From Antrihabitans auranticaus (GTDB lineage Bacteria; Actinomycetota; Actinomycetes; Mycobacteriales; Mycobacteriaceae), in contig NZ_JAEMNW010000001.1 of assembly GCF_016481275.1 (NCBI RefSeq), positions 992,001 to 1,056,000 on the forward strand: 64,000 nucleotides of DNA. Reading direction: 5' to 3'. The translations under genes and the position numbers were made by a program. Shown one piece after another: positions 47,262 to 56,187 of this stretch. Every line of letters begins with the position of its first letter. The stretch's first letter is position 1. Below the pieces are notes generated by a model. That model saw only the letters and a list, made by a program, of their open reading frames with translations. It did no database searches and was not told the DNA's origin.

Positions 47262-48671
47262 ATGAAGATTCAGGTATTAAATTCCCCGAGTAGAATTGAG
47301 GGTAGCCCGATTGGGCACATCCCCCTATCTATCGAGGTACCCCCCGCAATGACGAAACGTCGCCAACTGCCACCAGGAATTAAGCAGTACACACTTCAGA
47401 ATCGCATAAACGGCAAACCAGAAGTCCGATACGAGATCTGCGTCGGGGTTGGGACTGTCGACGGTAAGCGAAAACAGGTGCGCACACGAACTGACGCCGA
47501 TGATCAGCCGCTCAAGACCGAGGCACAGGCACGCGCTGAGCGGGCTCGTCTACTTGCCGCTGTCTCCACAGGCTCCTACGTCCACACGAATGATCTATCT
47601 GTTGCTACGGCCTGTGACAACTGGTTGCTGTCAAAGCACGGTCTCAAACCGTCGACTTTGCGCGGCCATCGCAGCAAGCTGGCGGCGCTGACTGCCAATC
47701 TGGGGAAAGTCGAGGTTCAGAAGCTCAACAAGGCGCAGCTTGACCGCCTGGTTCGAAACCTTCGGGCCGGTACGGCTAAGGGCTGCAAGAAGCCGTGGTC
47801 ATCCCGATCTGTGAACTATCTGCTCTACCTGACGGGGGCAGTGCTCGAGAGCGAGCTGAAACAGGGGCACCTGCAGAAGAACGTCGCAGCCCTGGTTGAT
47901 CGGCTTCCTTCTGAGCGTGAAGAGATGAAGACGCTCACCGAAGAGCAGATGTTCAAGATCTTCGATCATGAGTGCCGGGATCGCCACCTCTGGACGCTGG
48001 CACTTTACGGGCTGCGCCGCGGTGAGATTGCTGGGCTCAAATGGGAGCATATCGACTTCACGGCGAAGACGGTCACTATTGCCGTGAACCGAGTAGCCGC
48101 TGGAAAGCTCGTTCATATTGGCTCACCAAAGTCCGCCAGGAGCCGCCGAGTGTTGCCTATGCCGGATGACCTAATTAATGCGCTCAGAGCGGCGCACAAG
48201 CAGCAGTTGATCGATCGACTGGCCAGTGCCAGCTACACAGGTACAGGTGAGTACGTCGCCTCGTACCCCAATGGCGAACCGTACAGTCCGAACCTCATCA
48301 CGTTCCGGTGGGGAAAGCTCCTGCGCGAGCTGGAGATCCCCCCCGTTCGTCTACACGACGCACGGCACTCCTGCGCCACGCTGATGCACAAGCGCGGCGT
48401 TCCGATTGCCGATATCGCTGCATGGCTTGGACACGCCTCAGCGGCCTTCACTCTGTCGACGTACGCCCACAGCCAAGCCGACTCGCTTATGGCGGCTGCA
48501 CAGAGCTTCCGTAGGATCGACGGGCTAGCTCCCGTAGCCCAATTGGCAGAGGCAGACGACTTAAAATCGTCACAGTGTGGGTTCGAGTCCCACCGGGAGC
48601 ACTCTGCCTCTACGCTGAGTTCTCCGCGAGCTGTGACAAATCCTGTGACAAATGACGCGGTGGGAGCGTGA
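47262..48671 (+). CDS. int: Tyrosine integrase whose 3' end contains a tRNA gene
   Basis: A 469-residue protein with an N-terminal arm-binding domain (to about residue 95), a core-binding domain (about 105-200) and a catalytic domain. Motifs are ALYGLRRGEIAGLKW (first Arg), LHDARHSCATLMHKRG (H-x-x-R), WLGHAS and STYAHS (nucleophile Tyr near 400). The last 50 residues are not integrase sequence: residues about 422-447 are the translation of tRNA-Leu at 48528-48601. It recombines the 13-bp core, with TGTGACAA-type arm sites on both sides. An AGGAGGTG ribosome site lies close to the ATG; a second start at 47349 is possible. Confidence 0.95.
   Translation: MKIQVLNSPSRIEGSPIGHIPLSIEVPPAMTKRRQLPPGIKQYTLQNRINGKPEVRYEICVGVGTVDGKRKQVRTRTDADDQPLKTEAQARAERARLLAAVSTGSYVHTNDLSVATACDNWLLSKHGLKPSTLRGHRSKLAALTANLGKVEVQKLNKAQLDRLVRNLRAGTAKGCKKPWSSRSVNYLLYLTGAVLESELKQGHLQKNVAALVDRLPSEREEMKTLTEEQMFKIFDHECRDRHLWTLALYGLRRGEIAGLKWEHIDFTAKTVTIAVNRVAAGKLVHIGSPKSARSRRVLPMPDDLINALRAAHKQQLIDRLASASYTGTGEYVASYPNGEPYSPNLITFRWGKLLRELEIPPVRLHDARHSCATLMHKRGVPIADIAAWLGHASAAFTLSTYAHSQADSLMAAAQSFRRIDGLAPVAQLAEADDLKSSQCGFESHREHSASTLSSPRAVTNPVTNDAVGA
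48528..48601 (+). tRNA. Phage-borne complete tRNA-Leu(UAA)
   Basis: A 74-nt cloverleaf: acceptor GCTCCCG/CGGGAGC (7 bp), D arm GCCC-AATTGGCAGA-GGC, anticodon arm GACGA-CTTAAAA-TCGTC with anticodon UAA, 5-nt variable loop ACAGT, T arm GTGGG-TTCGAGT-CCCAC, discriminator A. CA of the 3' CCA is only partly encoded (AC). All loops equal those of the split host tRNA, while acceptor, anticodon and T stems carry paired substitutions (2, 2 and 1 base pairs). Leucine tRNAs usually have a long variable arm; both copies lack it. It decodes UUA, a rare codon in the high-G+C host but common in the phage. Confidence 0.93.
48632..48652. repeat. Arm-type integrase binding sites, right arm
   Basis: Two direct TGTGACAAA copies (48632-48640 and 48644-48652), matching those at 3503-3536. 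A shared CTGACCTGCA also lies near each core (about 3460-3469 and 48681-48690), perhaps an accessory protein site. Confidence 0.75.
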
Positions 48672-48713
48672 ATAACCCCTCTGACCTGCAGAGATTCGCG
48701 TCGAGACATTGTT

Positions 48714-48726
48714 TTTTAAGTCCGCT
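48714..48726. other. attR: attR core
   Basis: Second copy of TTTTAAGTCCGCT. To its right follows the 5' half of the host tRNA; to its left phage sequence. Confidence 0.92.
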
Positions 48727-48752
48727 GCCTCTGCCAATTGGGCTATGGGGGC
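48714..48752 (-). tRNA. 5' half of the split host tRNA-Leu(UAA)
   Basis: Minus strand: acceptor strand GCCCCCA, D arm with AATTGGCAGA loop, 5' side of the anticodon stem and the anticodon loop CTTAAAA. It ends where phage DNA begins. Joined with 3415-3381 it gives a 74-nt tRNA with a perfect GCCCCCA/TGGGGGC acceptor. In the lysogen its promoter now drives transcription into the phage, antisense to int. Confidence 0.93.
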
Positions 48753-48797
48753 CAACCCGCCCGAAACATTACAAGAGCGCCGCTTGGCTCTGACCCG

Positions 48798-49316
48798 CTA
48801 CGCCCTCGCACCGAAGTACTTGTGCACCCTCGAACGCTTCCGTCGCAGCACCTGCCAGACCGGCAGCACGCACGCCACAACGCCGATTGCGATGGTGAAG
48901 AGGTTGATGACCGTCGGTTCGTCGCGGCCCCACATCCATATGCCCATGAGGATGTAGAACAGGCCGACCAAGAACAGTCCCAGCGACAGCACGGACCGGT
49001 TTCCCTGCAGCTTCCGGGCGGCAGATTTGTCGTATGCGAGTTCGTCGACGGTGCGGTCGTGATTCGTCTGGCCTTCGATGATCCTGATCTCGGCGAGCGT
49101 CAGCTCGATCGAGCGCACGACCGTCTCGCGACCTTCGACACCGGCGGGCCAGGACTTCAACATGCCGAGCAGCAGTTCCAGCCGGTCGTACGGCGACCGC
49201 TTTGCGACTCGGCTGGTGATCACGGCAGCGGAAACGACGCCGACCGGCGTGACCAGCACCAGATAGTCGGACAACTTTCCGGCCGTCGTCGCAGCAGCCA
49301 TCCACAGCTCCATCAC
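48798..49316 (-). CDS. Host membrane protein of unknown function
   Basis: A 172-residue protein with an N-terminal membrane segment (about 16-34), a soluble helical middle, and two further helices (about 103-122 and 130-152) with a basic end. First host gene right of attR. No family recognised. The 140 bases to the ppx gene (49317-49457) show nothing notable. Confidence 0.65.
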   Translation of the reverse strand: MMELWMAAATTAGKLSDYLVLVTPVGVVSAAVITSRVAKRSPYDRLELLLGMLKSWPAGVEGRETVVRSIELTLAEIRIIEGQTNHDRTVDELAYDKSAARKLQGNRSVLSLGLFLVGLFYILMGIWMWGRDEPTVINLFTIAIGVVACVLPVWQVLRRKRSRVHKYFGARA

Positions 49317-49457
49317 CGAATGATGCCCGATGCAGCGGCCATTCGACGACCTTCCCCGAGTGTGCAGATACGAACGCCGCTACTCGACCAACGCGACGAT
49401 AAGTGCACACTCGAGGGGTCGGGCGGCACACTCCAGACAGAGGCGACGTCCACGCGA

Positions 49458-50408
49458 CTACAGAACGATCGACTGCGCAATACCGTCGAGGATGTCGTGT
49501 TCGCTCACAACGAGTTCGGTGATTCCGGCACGTGCGGCGAGCTCGTCGGCAAGCACCCGCAGAATCACAGCTCCCCCGCCGATCACGTCGACGCGACCGG
49601 GATGCATCGGCCCCAACGCTGCCCGGTCGGAACGCTTCATCCCGACGAGCCGGTCCGCAACCTCGTGCACGTCGTCGATGGACAGGCGTGAGAGATGCAC
49701 CTTCTCTGCGTCGTATTCCGGCAGATCCTGAGCGACGGCGGCGATCGTGGTCATCGTGCCGGCCACGCCGACCCAGCCACGCGCCTGCTCGATCGGCACG
49801 TGGGCGAATGCCTCGGCCAAGCGTTCGGACGCGAATTCCCTTGCTGCGGAGACCTCTTCGTCGGTCGGCGGATCGCCGTGCAGACACCGCTCGGTGATCC
49901 GCACGCATCCGACGTCGGCGGACAGCGCCGCCGTCACGCCGTTCTCGTCACCGAGCACGAGCTCTGTGGAGCCACCACCCAGATCGACCACCACGAAGGG
50001 GCCGTTCGCAGGATCCAACTCGCCGACCGCGCCGGCGAACGAGAGTCGCGCCTCCTCGTCACCGCTGATCACCTCGGCAGCGGCACCGGGGATCGCGGCA
50101 CCGAGTTCTGCGCGGGTCATCGCGAAGAAGTCTTCGCGATTGGACGCGTCGCGAGTCGCGGAGGTCGCAACCATTCGCACTGCGGTGACACCGGTTTCGA
50201 TCATCTTCTGTGCGTAATCGTGCAGAGCCACGCGCGTACGCTCGATCGCCTCGGGAACGAATGCACCGGTCGCGTCGACGCCTTGGCCAAGACGCACGAT
50301 CCGCATCTCACGATGAACGTCGGTGAGGCCGCCGTCCTCAGCGGCGTCTGCGATCAGCAGACGAATCGAGTTGGTACCGCAGTCGATTGCCGCAACCCGG
50401 CGAGTCAT
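49458..50408 (-). CDS. ppx: Ppx/GppA-family exopolyphosphatase
   Basis: A 316-residue protein of the ASKHA fold: AIDCGTNSIRLLIAD (phosphate 1), SGDEEARLSFAGA, VVDLGGGSTELVLG (phosphate 2) and IGGGAVIL are present. It hydrolyses polyphosphate or guanosine pentaphosphate. It is the short form without an HD domain, equivalent to mycobacterial Rv1026 by order. The ATG overlaps the DUF501 stop. Confidence 0.93.
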   Translation of the reverse strand: MTRRVAAIDCGTNSIRLLIADAAEDGGLTDVHREMRIVRLGQGVDATGAFVPEAIERTRVALHDYAQKMIETGVTAVRMVATSATRDASNREDFFAMTRAELGAAIPGAAAEVISGDEEARLSFAGAVGELDPANGPFVVVDLGGGSTELVLGDENGVTAALSADVGCVRITERCLHGDPPTDEEVSAAREFASERLAEAFAHVPIEQARGWVGVAGTMTTIAAVAQDLPEYDAEKVHLSRLSIDDVHEVADRLVGMKRSDRAALGPMHPGRVDVIGGGAVILRVLADELAARAGITELVVSEHDILDGIAQSIVL

Positions 50409-50929
50409 TGTTCCCCTTCATAGTGCGGCCAGTCCGTGGGAATGGCTGTGCCACGCAACTTTCCGGTTGCCGCGAGGGCTACGGACTCGTCACCGAGCGG
50501 GTTCACTCCCGGCCCCTTGGCCAACGAATGCGCCATCAGAACATGTAGGCACTTCACCCGGTCGGGCATGCCACCGCCGGTGAAATCCGTTCCGAGCGAA
50601 TCGATCTCGTTCCGCTCGGCCAAGTAGCTCTCATGCGCGCGCCGATATGCGGCCGCCAATTCCGGATCGGACTCCAAACGCGTTGTCATATCGCGCATCA
50701 CACCGGCGGACTCCTGCCGACTGGCCTCCGCGGTCAGCCGTGGATCGGTCAGGTAGTACAACGTCGGAAACGGTGTGCCGTCCGGCAGTCTGGGCGCAGT
50801 CTTCACAACACCCGGCTGACCATCCGGTGACCGGTAAGCGATCGCCAGCACACCGCGAGGCTCCCTACCCAGTTGCGCGGCAACGATCTCGAGATCCGCC
50901 GGCGTGGGTTCGTCGGAATCCACGGTCAC
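50405..50929 (-). CDS. DUF501-family protein
   Basis: A 174-residue protein starting at a GTG that overlaps the FtsB-like stop (GTGA). RGVLAIAYRSPDGQPGVVKT, FPTLYYLTDPRL, GGGMPDRVKCLHVLMAHSLA and PGVNPLGDES are typical for DUF501, always found next to eno and ppx in actinobacteria. Function unknown. Confidence 0.9.
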   Translation of the reverse strand: MTVDSDEPTPADLEIVAAQLGREPRGVLAIAYRSPDGQPGVVKTAPRLPDGTPFPTLYYLTDPRLTAEASRQESAGVMRDMTTRLESDPELAAAYRRAHESYLAERNEIDSLGTDFTGGGMPDRVKCLHVLMAHSLAKGPGVNPLGDESVALAATGKLRGTAIPTDWPHYEGEQ

Positions 50930-51516
50930 CCTGCCGGCTCCTGCGCTGGCTGCGGCTCCGAAATCTGCTTGTATAGATCGCTGTACCACGGACCGCCCTC
51001 GGGTGGCGGCGGCTTCCGCTTCGCTTGCTCGGCTTCGTACGCACCGGGCAGCTGAACCTGGAACGGCGTCTCGCCGGGCATCACGAGCCGAAGCCGATCG
51101 CGCGCCTGCGCCCTGATGTACTCGGGGTCCTTCTGTTGCTTCTGCTTGGAACGAAGTACGGCGAGATCGTGTTCGAGGACAAGACGTTCCGAGGCGACCT
51201 GCGCCGCATCGGCGCGCTGGGTGAAGTACGTCCGCGCGGGAACAGCGAGCGTCAGGCCGAGTGCACAGACGACAACCGCGAGGATCACCGCTCGACCGGT
51301 CGATAGACCGAGAATTGTGCGTTCCGGCTTCTGTTCCTTCTTCGTCCGGTTGACCACGCGCGGCGGCCGATCACGATCGGTGTCGTGGTTCGGCTTGCCC
51401 TCGGGTGCGCGGAGAAAGCGGGAGGCGCGGCGCGTCCCTTCGGATCGCGCCGCCTTACGGGTGTCACGGCCACCTGGACTGGTCCCCGACCTGCGGCTAC
51501 GCCGCTTGTCAGTCAA
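50926..51516 (-). CDS. FtsB/DivIC-like septum protein
   Basis: A 196-residue protein with a basic disordered N-terminus (about 70 residues), one membrane helix (about 76-97), a coiled coil (about 100-130) and the conserved DPEYIRAQARDRLRLVMPGE segment of FtsB/DivIC. It acts at the division site with FtsL and FtsQ. Equivalent to mycobacterial Rv1024 by order. Confidence 0.88.
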   Translation of the reverse strand: MTDKRRSRRSGTSPGGRDTRKAARSEGTRRASRFLRAPEGKPNHDTDRDRPPRVVNRTKKEQKPERTILGLSTGRAVILAVVVCALGLTLAVPARTYFTQRADAAQVASERLVLEHDLAVLRSKQKQQKDPEYIRAQARDRLRLVMPGETPFQVQLPGAYEAEQAKRKPPPPEGGPWYSDLYKQISEPQPAQEPAG

Positions 51517-51539
51517 TTCGCCGCGCTCCTGTCCACCTG

Positions 51540-52859
<1,320 letters not shown>

Positions 52860-52957
52860 TCACAGTTCGGGTGAAAGCCTAGTCCCCCGCACCTGAGCCC
52901 GCGCAGAGGCGCTCCGACCCCGTGCGCGGTTGGCGAGTCCCTGGACTCCCCAACCGC

Positions 52958-53719
52958 TCACGGGCGGGACAGGCCGACCGAATATGCGGACGCGCGGTCC
53001 CGGACATCACGCAGATAGACGTCGGACTGGTTGTAGGTGTTGACCGCCCGCTGCCAGCCCTCGGGCGTTGTCAGGTCGCCACCGCTTGCGCAGAGATAGC
53101 GCGCAGCGCTCAGCGCGGCATCGTCGATGTTGTCGGCCTCGATCCGCCCGTCACCGTTCGCGTCGACGCCCCAGTGCTTCCAGGTCTCCGGGATGAACTG
53201 CAGCGGCCCCATCGCGCGGTCGTGCACCGGATCGCCGTCCTGTAGTCCGCCGTCGGTATCCGGAATCTCGGCGACGCCGGGACCGCCATCGAGCGGAATC
53301 CCGCGAATCGCTGGTACGACGTTGCCGCCGACCTGCACTTCGGAGCCGCGATAGGTGCCGTGCCTGCTCTCGACGCTTGCGATACCTGCCAACGTGGTCC
53401 AGCCGATCCCGCAATCGGGTCGCGTCTGCGCCAGCACCGCGGCCGCATAGCCGTAGGCCTCGAGGGCAGTCACCCCGATGCCGAGTGCATCTGCCTGTCC
53501 CGCGGCCCAGTCGTGCAACTGGTCCGCGCTGCGTCCAGGTGCGTTGATGTCGATTGCCGGAACCGCAGTACCGAGCCCCGGCGGAATACCTTCGGGAACA
53601 GGCACGCGCCCGGATTCGCGATGCGTCGCAACGAGGATGGTCGCGATGACCAGCAACGTCACCACCGTTGCCGCGGCCGCGGCAATGCCGAACACGATTC
53701 GTCTCACCAGATCCATCAT
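52958..53719 (-). CDS. Lytic murein transglycosylase (LpqU-like)
   Basis: A 253-residue exported protein with an N-terminal hydrophobic segment (about residues 8-30) and an SLT/MltB-like domain: WTTLAGIASVESRHGTY with the catalytic Glu, AMGPLQFIPETWKHWG and ALSAARYLCASGGDL. It cleaves peptidoglycan glycan strands. No lipobox Cys is seen, unlike the mycobacterial lipoprotein at this locus. Confidence 0.9.
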   Translation of the reverse strand: MMDLVRRIVFGIAAAAATVVTLLVIATILVATHRESGRVPVPEGIPPGLGTAVPAIDINAPGRSADQLHDWAAGQADALGIGVTALEAYGYAAAVLAQTRPDCGIGWTTLAGIASVESRHGTYRGSEVQVGGNVVPAIRGIPLDGGPGVAEIPDTDGGLQDGDPVHDRAMGPLQFIPETWKHWGVDANGDGRIEADNIDDAALSAARYLCASGGDLTTPEGWQRAVNTYNQSDVYLRDVRDRASAYSVGLSRP

Positions 53720-54141
53720 CCACACGACCCGCTATTCCGATGTCGCGGCCGGAACAACTCACAGCAACGAACCGCCGACGGTGCGGGGCCGTCCGTGTTT
53801 CGATTGACCGACTGAACAAAGTCGGCTCGAATACCGTCCGATCGCGGAAGTGGAGAAGATGAGCAGCCCGGCCCACCAGGTCCGCCCGCATGGCGCGGTC
53901 GTTGCTTCGGCGGGTCCCACTTCGCCAGGTCGGCCAGGAAGAGGCCGATCCCCGAATCGGCCTCATGGTGACGTTCCAGACCGATTGCTCCCGGATTGCC
54001 ACCGACCGCAATGGATACTTTCAATGCGCCTTGTTTTGTCCGGTTTGTCATGGATAATTGATCCCCGAAGGTGCGGAAACCGCAATCGCCAGTGCGAGGA
54101 ATTCTTCGCTCCGGCCGGGGTGATGGAAAAAGGATACGAAT
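53720..54141. other. Host intergenic region
   Basis: About 420 bases between divergent genes. It must hold promoters for both, but I see no clear motif pair and no convincing reading frame. Confidence 0.4.
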
Positions 54142-55374
54142 TTGCGCTGTCGATTGTGTGATTCAGAACGGCTTTTGAGCGTGCTCGACTTGGGGGCGAC
54201 GCCGCCGTGTGAGAAATTCCTGGAGGCTGGCGAGCTCGACCTTCCGGAGCCCACGTATCCGCTCCACCTGCGGCTATGCGAAGACTGCCTATTGCTGCAG
54301 ATTCCCGCGTTGATCACGCCCGAAGAGACATTTACCGAATACGCCTACTTCTCCTCGTACTCCGACAGCTGGGTGCGCCACGCCAAGGACTTCGTCGACC
54401 AGGCCACCGCGCGCCTCGGGCTCGACAGCGAGAGCTTCGTCGTCGAAGTCGCCAGCAACGACGGTTACCTCCTGCAGCATGCGGTTGCGGCCGGCATTCC
54501 CTGCCTCGGCATCGAGCCCTCGGTCAACGTCGGCGCGGCCGCACGCGACAAGGGCGTTCCTACGGAGACAGCGTTTCTCGACGAGGAACTCGCAGCGCGC
54601 GTCACGGCCGAGCACGGCAAAGCCGACCTGGTTGTCGCGAACAACGTCTACGCACACATCCCGGACCTGCTCGGCTTCACTCGATCGCTGCGAGCGCTGC
54701 TCGCCGACGACGGGTGGCTGAGCATCGAGGTGCACCACGCGCAGAACCTCGTCGAACTCGGCCAGTTCGACACGATCTACCACGAGCACTTCCAGTACTA
54801 CACGGTCCTGTCCGCTGGGCGGGCACTCGCAACCGCCGGCCTGAAAATTGTTGACGTCGAATTGGTTTCGACACACGGCGGCTCGATCCGGGTGTGGGCC
54901 CGACCGGACGGCTGCGCAGGTGAACCGAGTGCACGTGTGCAGGAGATCCTGGCCGCCGAAGAATCCGCAGGCTTGCACAGCGTCGACGGTTATCGCGAGC
55001 TGAAGCCGCGCACCGAAAAGGTTCGCCAAGACCTCCTGCGGTTCCTCCTCGACGCGGCCGCGGCGGGCAAACGAGTGGTCGGGTACGGCGCTCCCGGCAA
55101 AGGCAACACGCTGCTCAACTACTGCGGCATCAGGACGGACCTGCTCGAGTACACCGTCGATAGAAATCCGTACAAGCACGGCCGTTTCACGCCGGGCACT
55201 CGTATCCCGATCCTCGACCCCGAGCAGATCGACAAGGACCGGCCGGACGTCGTCGTCGTTCTGCCCTGGAATCTCGAGACCGAACTCAACGCTCAACTCC
55301 GACACATCGCAGAATGGGGAGGCGAGCTCGTGTACCCGCTCCCCCAGTTGCACAGTGCTGATCTGAAAGGCTGA
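54142..55374 (+). CDS. Sugar C-methyltransferase-like protein
   Basis: A 410-residue protein with three parts: a zinc-binding N-terminus (CRLCDSERL and CEDCLLLQ), a SAM-binding Rossmann domain (VVEVASNDGYLLQHA; VANNVYAHIPD) and a C-terminal domain (VVGYGAPGKGNTLLNYCGI). This is the architecture of TylC3/NovU-type C-methyltransferases acting on nucleotide-linked deoxy-sugars. First gene of a rightward sugar cluster. Confidence 0.88.
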   Translation: MRCRLCDSERLLSVLDLGATPPCEKFLEAGELDLPEPTYPLHLRLCEDCLLLQIPALITPEETFTEYAYFSSYSDSWVRHAKDFVDQATARLGLDSESFVVEVASNDGYLLQHAVAAGIPCLGIEPSVNVGAAARDKGVPTETAFLDEELAARVTAEHGKADLVVANNVYAHIPDLLGFTRSLRALLADDGWLSIEVHHAQNLVELGQFDTIYHEHFQYYTVLSAGRALATAGLKIVDVELVSTHGGSIRVWARPDGCAGEPSARVQEILAAEESAGLHSVDGYRELKPRTEKVRQDLLRFLLDAAAAGKRVVGYGAPGKGNTLLNYCGIRTDLLEYTVDRNPYKHGRFTPGTRIPILDPEQIDKDRPDVVVVLPWNLETELNAQLRHIAEWGGELVYPLPQLHSADLKG

Positions 55375-55383
55375 AGCGACACA

Positions 55384-56187
55384 ATGAAGGTTGTATTGTT
55401 CTGCGGCGGTTACGGCATGCGGATGCGCAACGGCAACGATGACGCAATTCCGAAGCCGATGCAGATGGTCGGGCCGCGACCCTTGATTTGGCATGTAATG
55501 CGGTATTACGCGCATTTCGGGCACAAAGAATTCATTCTCTGCCTCGGTTACGGCGCCAATCACATCAAGGACTTCTTCCTGAGCTACAAGGAAACGGTGT
55601 CCAACGATTTCGTCATGCGCAACGGCGCGGTCGAACTCCTGCACACCGACATCAGCGACTGGTCGATAACGTTCGCCGACACCGGCGTCGAATCTGCGAT
55701 CGGTGAGCGCCTGCGCCGGGTCCGTGATCACCTCGATGGGGACGAGTTCTTCCTCGCCAACTACGCGGACGTCCTTACCGATGCGCCCATGGACGAGATC
55801 ATCGACAAATTCCACGCGTCCGGCGCCGCGGCGTCGATGCTGATCGTCCCGCCGCAGTCGTCGTTCCACTGTGTCGACGTCACCGACAACGGCGAAATAA
55901 AGGACATCACGCCGGTCGGCAGGCTACCCATCTGGGAAAACGGCGGATTCTTCGTTCTCAGTCAGGAGATCTTCGATCTGCTGCCGCCCGGCGGCGACTT
56001 GGTCGAGGACGCGTGCGGAGCGCTCGCGACCCAGGGCCGACTCTTCGGCTACAAGCACATGGGCTTCTGGAAGCCCGCCGACACCTTCAAAGAGCGCGCC
56101 GAACTCGACGCCGGCTACCTACGCGGTGATCGGCCCTGGATGGTCTGGGACACAGCCGATCAGGACGCCGTTCCCGGTCACGCATGA
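55384..56187 (+). CDS. rfbF: Glucose-1-phosphate cytidylyltransferase-like enzyme
   Basis: A 267-residue nucleotidyltransferase of the RfbF group: VVLFCGGYGMRM with IPKPMQMVGPRPLIWHVMRY, NYADVLTD (metal Asp) and GFWKPADTFKERAELD. It would make CDP-glucose, the entry to CDP-deoxy-sugars. The active-site Gly-rich loop is GGYGMRM instead of the common GGLGTRL/M, within RfbF variation. Confidence 0.85.
   Translation: MKVVLFCGGYGMRMRNGNDDAIPKPMQMVGPRPLIWHVMRYYAHFGHKEFILCLGYGANHIKDFFLSYKETVSNDFVMRNGAVELLHTDISDWSITFADTGVESAIGERLRRVRDHLDGDEFFLANYADVLTDAPMDEIIDKFHASGAAASMLIVPPQSSFHCVDVTDNGEIKDITPVGRLPIWENGGFFVLSQEIFDLLPPGGDLVEDACGALATQGRLFGYKHMGFWKPADTFKERAELDAGYLRGDRPWMVWDTADQDAVPGHA

Larger units (their letters stand above)
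3416..48726. mobile_element. Complete siphovirus-type prophage with Mu-like head genes
   Basis: The element is bounded by 13-bp direct copies of an attachment core (TTTTAAGTCCGCT) that lies in the anticodon arm of a split host tRNA-Leu gene. It contains integrase, packaging, head, tail, lysis, recombination and regulatory genes, so it looks complete. The head genes (terminase, DUF935-type portal, MuF, I-type protease, gpT-type capsid) follow phage Mu. The tail genes (tape measure, Dit-like, Gp37-like) are siphoviral and there is no Mu transposase. The region is lower in G+C than both flanks. A TraG-like ATPase and a Replic_Relax protein are unusual cargo. I found no broken structural gene, so induction is plausible but not shown. 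Confidence 0.96.

Noticed and set aside
3416-48726. CRISPR array or insertion sequence inside the prophage
   Set aside because: No regularly spaced identical repeats and no transposase gene seen.
48738-49691. Plus-strand frame near attR
   Set aside because: Overlaps the minus-strand membrane protein and ppx; Arg/His/Gln-rich shadow composition.
54289-55869. Long minus-strand frame across the methyltransferase and cytidylyltransferase genes
   Set aside because: High G+C third positions leave antisense frames open; the plus-strand genes have clear family motifs.
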